From: an uncultured Lachnospiraceae bacterium | GTDB taxonomy: Bacteria > Bacillota > Clostridia > Lachnospirales > Lachnospiraceae | Length of the DNA stretch: 9,092 nt | Direction of reading: 5' to 3' | Assembly (NCBI GenBank): GCA_946409475.1 | Contig: CAMJWQ010000116.1 | Location: 1 to 9,092 of the forward strand | Part shown: one piece after another, positions 6,522-9,092 of the stretch | How positions within the stretch are numbered: position 1 is the stretch's first letter | Layout: each line of letters begins with the position of its first letter | Made by a program: the position numbers and the translations under genes | The notes under the pieces: generated by a model | What the model saw: only the letters and a program-made list of their open reading frames with translations | Told to the model about the DNA's origin: nothing | Database searches by the model: none

Positions 6522-7272
6522 CTGGTATCAAATTATGAGATACGAAGAATATACAATAGAGGGCAGAAATGCGGTTTTAGAAGCCTTTCGTTCCGGTAAG
6601 ACCATAGACAAGCTTTTTCTTTTAAGCGGGTGTCAGGACGGACCGATAAAAAGCATAGAAAGAGAAGCCAGAAAGAGGGATACCATAATAAATTACGTAG
6701 CAAAGGAACGCCTGGATCAAATTTCTCAGACAGGGAAGCATCAGGGAGCGGTTGCCTATGCTGCTGCCTATGAATATGCTGAGGTGGAAGATATTTTACA
6801 GGCGGCCAGGGAAAAGAATGAGCCTCCCTTTATTTTGCTGCTGGATAATCTGGAAGATCCTCATAATTTAGGAGCTATTATCAGAACGGCAAATTTGGCA
6901 GGAGTGCATGGTATTATCATTCCCAAAAGAAGAGCGGTAGGCTTAACGGCAACGGTGGCCAAAACTTCAGCAGGTGCCCTCAATTACACTCCGGTGGCAA
7001 AGGTTACGAATCTTGGTAATACCATTGATGAATTGAAAGAACAGGGATTATGGTTTGCTTGTGCCGATATGGAGGGGGAATGTATGTATAACCTGAATTT
7101 AACAGGTCCCATTGGTCTTGTCATAGGCAGTGAAGGCAGTGGTGTAAGCCGTCTGGTGAAAGAAAAATGTGATTTTGTTGCTTCCATCCCCATGAAAGGT
7201 GATATTGATTCCCTAAATGCATCCGTAGCTGCCGGAATTTTAGCTTATGAGGTTGTGAGACAAAGGCGCTGA
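6508..7272 (+). CDS. rlmB: 23S rRNA (guanosine-2'-O-)-methyltransferase, RlmB type
   Basis: SPOUT/TrmH-family enzyme that 2'-O-methylates a guanosine of 23S rRNA (G2251 in E. coli). Numbered from ATG 6508 (254 residues), an N-terminal RNA-binding substrate domain (about 12-85) has EGRNAVLEAF and HQGAVA. The catalytic trefoil-knot domain carries motif 1 LDNLEDPHNLGAIIRTA (112-128, N120 and R126), motif 2 GLVIGSEGSGVS (203-214), and motif 3 IPMKGDIDSLNASVAAGI (227-244, N237). AAAGGAG sits nine bases before ATG 6508 and selects this start. ATG 6535 (MRYEEYTIEGRN) begins closer to the usual family N-terminus but has no good ribosome binding site. The start lies in a hairpin. The gene follows mrnC, another 23S rRNA maturation gene. 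Confidence 0.94.
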   Translation: MLLETWYQIMRYEEYTIEGRNAVLEAFRSGKTIDKLFLLSGCQDGPIKSIEREARKRDTIINYVAKERLDQISQTGKHQGAVAYAAAYEYAEVEDILQAAREKNEPPFILLLDNLEDPHNLGAIIRTANLAGVHGIIIPKRRAVGLTATVAKTSAGALNYTPVAKVTNLGNTIDELKEQGLWFACADMEGECMYNLNLTGPIGLVIGSEGSGVSRLVKEKCDFVASIPMKGDIDSLNASVAAGILAYEVVRQRR

Positions 7273-7416
7273 TTTTCATGATATCTGCAGATTCTTATGA
7301 TCAATTTATTTCCTTTCTCTCATCTGGTTGTTTGAAAAAGAAAGTAATGAAATTATGTAGAGCAGTTAGGCTTGGGCAGGGCAGCAGAGCGCAAAGCACC
7401 GGTAAGAAAGTAAGAT

Positions 7417-7445
7417 TTGTTTTTCTTATAAAATCGGAGTATAAT
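7417..7445 (+). promoter_or_regulatory. Candidate promoter upstream of sigH
   Basis: A perfect -10 box TATAAT (7440-7445) lies 17 bases after TTGTTT (7417-7422), a half-matching -35 box. It would give a leader of almost 200 bases before sigH, including the GC-rich inverted repeats. It would let sigH be expressed apart from the cysteine operon. Confidence 0.42.
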
Positions 7446-7610
7446 GCGTATAACTGTTACTCTAAGTTTTTGTTTATTGTAGGTTACAATTTATCCATGC
7501 CGGCTCAATACCGCTATGCTGCATTTTGCTGCGGCCAGGCAAGCCTATAGCAAAAAACATACGGAAAATTGCCGCAGGCAGGCCTCTGATTTCTGCACGT
7601 TTTTTACTGC

Positions 7611-7627
7611 ATGGCTGAATAGTAACT
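7611..7627 (+). repeat. 17-base direct repeat, copy 1 (upstream of sigH)
   Basis: ATGGCTGAATAGTAACT, identical to 8251-8267 and ending six bases before the GGGAGG ribosome binding site of sigH. In copy 2 the same bases encode the last three residues and the stop codon of sigH. The match stops abruptly at both ends. Confidence 0.75.
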
Positions 7628-7644
7628 ATCATAGGGAGGGTGCC

Positions 7645-8262
7645 ATGAAGGGGATGGATTATACTGCCGTTTCAGACGAAGAGCTAATTGCAAGGCTAAG
7701 AAAAGGAGAAACACAAATTACCGATTTTATTATGGAAAAATATAAAAATCTGGTGCGTAAAAAGGCAAAAGCCATGTTTTTAATCGGTGGTGATAATGAT
7801 GACCTCATACAGGAGGGTATGATTGGCTTATTTAAAGCCATTCGGGATTATCAGCCCAATAAGGACAGCAGCTTTTACAGCTTTGCGAATTTATGCATCT
7901 CCAGAAAAATGTATACGGCTGTTCAGGCATCCAAGAGACAGAAGCATATTCCTCTGAATACCTATGTATCTCTTTATTCCGACGGTATGTCCGACAACGG
8001 AGAATATGGTGCGTTAATTGATACGTATCCCAGCAAGGTTAATAAAAGTCCCGAGGAGCTCTTTATTGACAAGGAAACCATAAACGCCTTGGAAGAACAA
8101 ATTGAGAAGAGCTTAAGTGAGTTTGAAAAACAGGTTCTTGATTTATATTTGGCAGGACTGAGCTATGCACAAATGGCTAAGCTGTTAAATAAGGATGAAA
8201 AATCCACGGATAATGCCATACAAAGGATTAAAACAAAAATAAAAAAAATAATGGCTGAATAG
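7645..8262 (+). CDS. sigH: RNA polymerase sigma-H factor (Spo0H-like)
   Basis: A sigma-70-family factor that in Bacillus and Clostridium directs transition-phase and early sporulation genes. ATG 7645 follows GGGAGG (7634-7639) by five bases, giving 205 residues; the frame is open further upstream, but that extension is not protein-like. Region 2 (about 25-105) includes DDLIQEGMIGLFKAIRDY (52-69), SFYSFANLCISRKMYTAV and SKRQKHIPLN, strongly typical of SigH. Region 4 (about 148-203) includes EKQVLDLYLAGLSYAQMAKLL and a helix-turn-helix ending in KSTDNAIQRIKTKIKK. Region 3 is short, as in this subgroup. Position after rlmB matches B. subtilis, apart from the missing rae1. Confidence 0.95.
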   Translation: MKGMDYTAVSDEELIARLRKGETQITDFIMEKYKNLVRKKAKAMFLIGGDNDDLIQEGMIGLFKAIRDYQPNKDSSFYSFANLCISRKMYTAVQASKRQKHIPLNTYVSLYSDGMSDNGEYGALIDTYPSKVNKSPEELFIDKETINALEEQIEKSLSEFEKQVLDLYLAGLSYAQMAKLLNKDEKSTDNAIQRIKTKIKKIMAE

Positions 8263-8267
8263 TAACT
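8251..8267 (+). repeat. 17-base direct repeat, copy 2 (sigH 3' end)
   Basis: Identical to 7611-7627. Here it spans the final codons ATG-GCT-GAA-TAG of sigH and five bases beyond. The copies are 640 bases apart and bracket the whole gene. Confidence 0.75.
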
Positions 8268-8294
8268 CAAATTAAAATTATTAAGCTTCAATCG

Positions 8295-8323
8295 TTGACA
8301 AGATATAAGCAATGTGTTAGAAT
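8295..8323 (+). promoter_or_regulatory. Strong promoter of the tRNA-Thr gene
   Basis: A perfect TTGACA (8295-8300) and TAGAAT (8318-8323) are separated by 17 bases, with an extended -10 TG at 8315-8316. Transcription would start about 40 bases before the mature tRNA 5' end, leaving a leader for RNase P to remove. Confidence 0.82.
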
Positions 8324-8370
8324 GACTTTCGGTAACGCTTTTGGAAAGAAAAAGGTTAGAAATAAAATAA

Positions 8371-8443
8371 GCTGGCGTGGCACAGTCGGTAGCGCGCAAC
8401 ATTGGTAGTGTTGAGGTCACGGGTTCGATTCCCGTCGCTAGCT
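8371..8443 (+). tRNA. tRNA-Thr, anticodon GGT
   Basis: A full 73-base cloverleaf is present. The acceptor stem GCTGGCG/CGCTAGC (8371-8377, 8436-8442) has seven pairs with one G-T. The anticodon stem is CAACA/TGTTG with loop TTGGTAG and anticodon GGT at 8404-8406. The T arm is ACGGG-TTCGATT-CCCGT. G1-C72 and C2-G71 with this anticodon fit threonine identity. The D stem GCAC/GCGC has an A-C mismatch at positions 12-23. CCA is not encoded (TTTTA follows), so it must be added by the CCA enzyme. It has its own promoter. Confidence 0.93.
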
Positions 8444-8497
8444 TTTAGAAAAACCCGGGAAATACAAGGGTTACAGCGATTTTGAGAAAAAGTAAGA

Positions 8498-8520
8498 CAC
8501 TCTGGAATGGAGTGCCTTTT
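8498..8520. terminator. Weak hairpin terminator between tRNA-Thr and the integrase remnant
   Basis: CACTC (8498-8502) pairs with GAGTG (8510-8514), and TTTT follows at 8517-8520. On the minus strand the same stem is followed, after a few bases, by another T-rich run, so it could serve converging transcripts. The stem is short. Confidence 0.4.
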
Positions 8521-8537
8521 CTGTTTAGTGACTATTT

Positions 8538-8566
8538 GGTTACTGTTAAAAATATGTAACCTTTTT
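8538..8566 (+). terminator. Possible intrinsic terminator overlapping the integrase 3' end
   Basis: GGTTAC (8538-8543) pairs with GTAACC (8556-8561) around 12 bases, followed by TTTTT (8562-8566). It would end + strand readthrough from the tRNA. Another GGTTACA occurs at 8469-8475, so this family of repeats may instead be recombinase binding sites beside an attachment site. Confidence 0.4.
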
Positions 8567-8728
8567 ATAAAAAATATCTTCGAAAGTGTCGGCTGCCTTT
8601 TCATCTGATTTTGCGAGGCTGTGAGCATAGATATTCATGGTAGTACTTGTTTGTGCATGGCCCAATCTGGCAGATACTGTCCTAACATCAACGTTCTCTG
8701 ATATTAATAAAGCTGCACTGGTATGCGC
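8546..8728 (-). pseudogene. Tyrosine recombinase (phage/ICE-type integrase), C-terminal remnant
   Basis: The minus strand reads 60 codons to a TAA (8546-8548). They form a typical integrase C-terminus: HTSAALLISENVDVRTVSA, then RLGHAQTSTTMNIYAHSL, then a DEKAAD tail. The third-box His (H24 of the remnant, in LGHAQT) and the tyrosine nucleophile (Y34, in NIYAH) are kept. Immediately upstream of the HT pair the conserved box II Arg is missing: the codon is GCG, preceded by TAG at 8729-8731, and nothing integrase-like follows towards 8920. The catalytic domain is therefore cut off and the fragment cannot work. It points at the 3' end of tRNA-Thr about 100 bases away, the usual position of an integrase next to a tRNA attachment site, and suggests a relic of an integrated element. 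Confidence 0.85.
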
Positions 8729-8797
8729 CTATGCTCCCCCTACACAGAAGCACCATATTTCATAGTATTACGTATAAATTTAATATATCAAGTCAAT

Positions 8798-8847
8798 GAG
8801 CAGGCTATATTTCTCCGATATAATAAATCGTGAAATATAGTCTACTC
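8798..8847. repeat. Long imperfect inverted repeat (hairpin)
   Basis: The 16-base arms 8798-8813 and 8832-8847 match at 14 of 16 positions when one is reverse-complemented; the core CTATATTTC/GAAATATAG is exact. Inside, CGAT (8816-8819) pairs with ATCG (8827-8830). No T-run follows directly on either strand, so it is not an obvious terminator. It sits between the integrase remnant and the minus-strand gene and may be a small mobile-element end or a regulatory hairpin. Confidence 0.65.
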
Positions 8848-8878
8848 GTTTGGAGTTTTTAAGGAATATGCCAATTTA

Positions 8879-8894
8879 GTTTCTCGTGAGAAAC
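8879..8894. repeat. Short palindrome GTTTCTC-GT-GAGAAAC
   Basis: Two perfect seven-base arms are separated by GT. It lies 27 bases downstream of the stop codon of the minus-strand gene, without a T-run on either strand. It could be a protein-binding site or a chance palindrome. Confidence 0.5.
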
Positions 8895-8920
8895 GATAGT
8901 GGATAGGCAGTCGTATCAAC

Positions 8921-9091
8921 TTATTTCCGTACCGGCCGAATATATTTAAAAAACCGCTCCGGATCATGATACATGTAAATGATTCTTCCGGGCATTGTGT
9001 CAAAGCAATACCCTGTGCCTGAAGAAGCAAAGGCTGACATGGCAGCTTCTATTTTTTCCTCCACACTGCGGTTTTCCTGCTCATAATCGAA
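8921..9091 (-). CDS. Unrecognised protein, C-terminal 56 residues
   Basis: A minus-strand frame enters from the right edge and stops at TAA (8921-8923). It reads as genuine protein: a charged helix-like start (DYEQENRSVEEKIEAAM), then GYCFDTMPGRIIYMYHDPE, then RFFKYIRPVRK. I do not recognise the family. The overlapping minus-strand frame 8842-9030 has a less protein-like composition, which favours this one. The 5' part lies outside the window. It may be a chromosomal neighbour or cargo of the element whose integrase remnant lies at 8546-8728. Confidence 0.5.
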   Translation of the reverse strand, partial: FDYEQENRSVEEKIEAAMSAFASSGTGYCFDTMPGRIIYMYHDPERFFKYIRPVRK

Positions 9092-9092
9092 C

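Larger units (their letters stand above)
7273..7644 (+). other. 372-base gap between rlmB and sigH, no convincing gene
   Basis: B. subtilis has rae1 (yacP, a ribosome-associated NYN-domain endonuclease) at this place. None of the frames here resembles it; an open frame at 7278-7550 lacks a ribosome binding site and any family-like motif. The stretch does hold a candidate sigH promoter and GC-rich inverted repeats: CTGCGGC (7529-7535) with GCCGCAG (7571-7577), and TTTTGCT (7524-7530) with AGCAAAA (7549-7555). It also contains the first copy of a 17-base repeat. Confidence 0.6.

Noticed and set aside
6500..6538. 12-codon frame whose TGA overlaps ATG 6535 of rlmB
   Set aside because: AAAGGAG ends only one base before its ATG, too close for efficient initiation; the frame at 6453 is a better leader candidate.
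7278..7550. 90-codon frame between rlmB and sigH
   Set aside because: No ribosome binding site, no recognisable motif and unlike the expected rae1 product; it probably arises by chance.
7516..7644. N-terminal extension of sigH
   Set aside because: The extra 43 residues are not like any SigH; ATG 7645 has GGGAGG at ideal spacing and gives the usual length.
8356..8628. 90-codon minus-strand frame over tRNA-Thr
   Set aside because: It reads through the complement of the tRNA and is in a different frame from the integrase remnant; such frames are common annotation artefacts.
1..9092. CRISPR arrays, complete insertion sequences, rRNA genes and defence systems
   Set aside because: No regularly spaced repeats, transposase motifs, rRNA sequence or recognisable defence genes were seen on either strand.

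Overview
The window looks like chromosome of a low-GC Gram-positive anaerobe of the class Clostridia, probably close to the Lachnospiraceae. That placement is inferred from the A+T-rich sequence, AGGAGG-type ribosome binding sites, a T-box leader, Mini-RNase III, a sporulation-type sigma-H, and gene order. No taxonomic marker was compared, so it stays provisional. Nearly all protein genes read on the + strand.

Left part (1-3454): the 3' end of a MYG1-family phosphoesterase, then a decayed radical-SAM gene of the spore-photolyase-like family. Next come a membrane-anchored metallophosphoesterase, ispF (isoprenoid MEP pathway) with an unusual cysteine-rich tail, and a three-domain Eis-like acetyltransferase. 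The last three are tightly packed and look like one transcription unit.

Middle part (3455-7272): a SigA-type promoter and a cysteine T-box riboswitch (specifier UGC, T-box, intrinsic terminator) control cysE-cysS, which overlap each other; mrnC overlaps cysS. CysE makes O-acetylserine for cysteine synthesis and CysS charges tRNA-Cys, so one tRNA-sensing leader can match both to cysteine supply. rlmB follows after 122 bases that hold two adjacent hairpins. The second buries the rlmB ribosome binding site and start codon, and a 21-codon leader frame runs through both. This looks like translational control of an rRNA methyltransferase and is the best candidate here for something undescribed.

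Right part (7273-9092): a 372-base gap sits where Bacillus subtilis carries rae1 (yacP), then sigH. An exact 17-base direct repeat brackets sigH. A strong promoter precedes tRNA-Thr(GGT). Just past the tRNA lie terminator-like hairpins and, on the minus strand, the last 60 codons of a tyrosine recombinase, which suggests the scar of an integrated element. The window ends in two further inverted repeats and the C-terminus of an unrecognised minus-strand protein.

The order ispF ... cysE-cysS-mrnC-rlmB ... sigH matches the conserved B. subtilis ispD-ispF-gltX-cysE-cysS-mrnC-rlmB-rae1-sigH block. Here gltX is replaced by the acetyltransferase and rae1 is missing.
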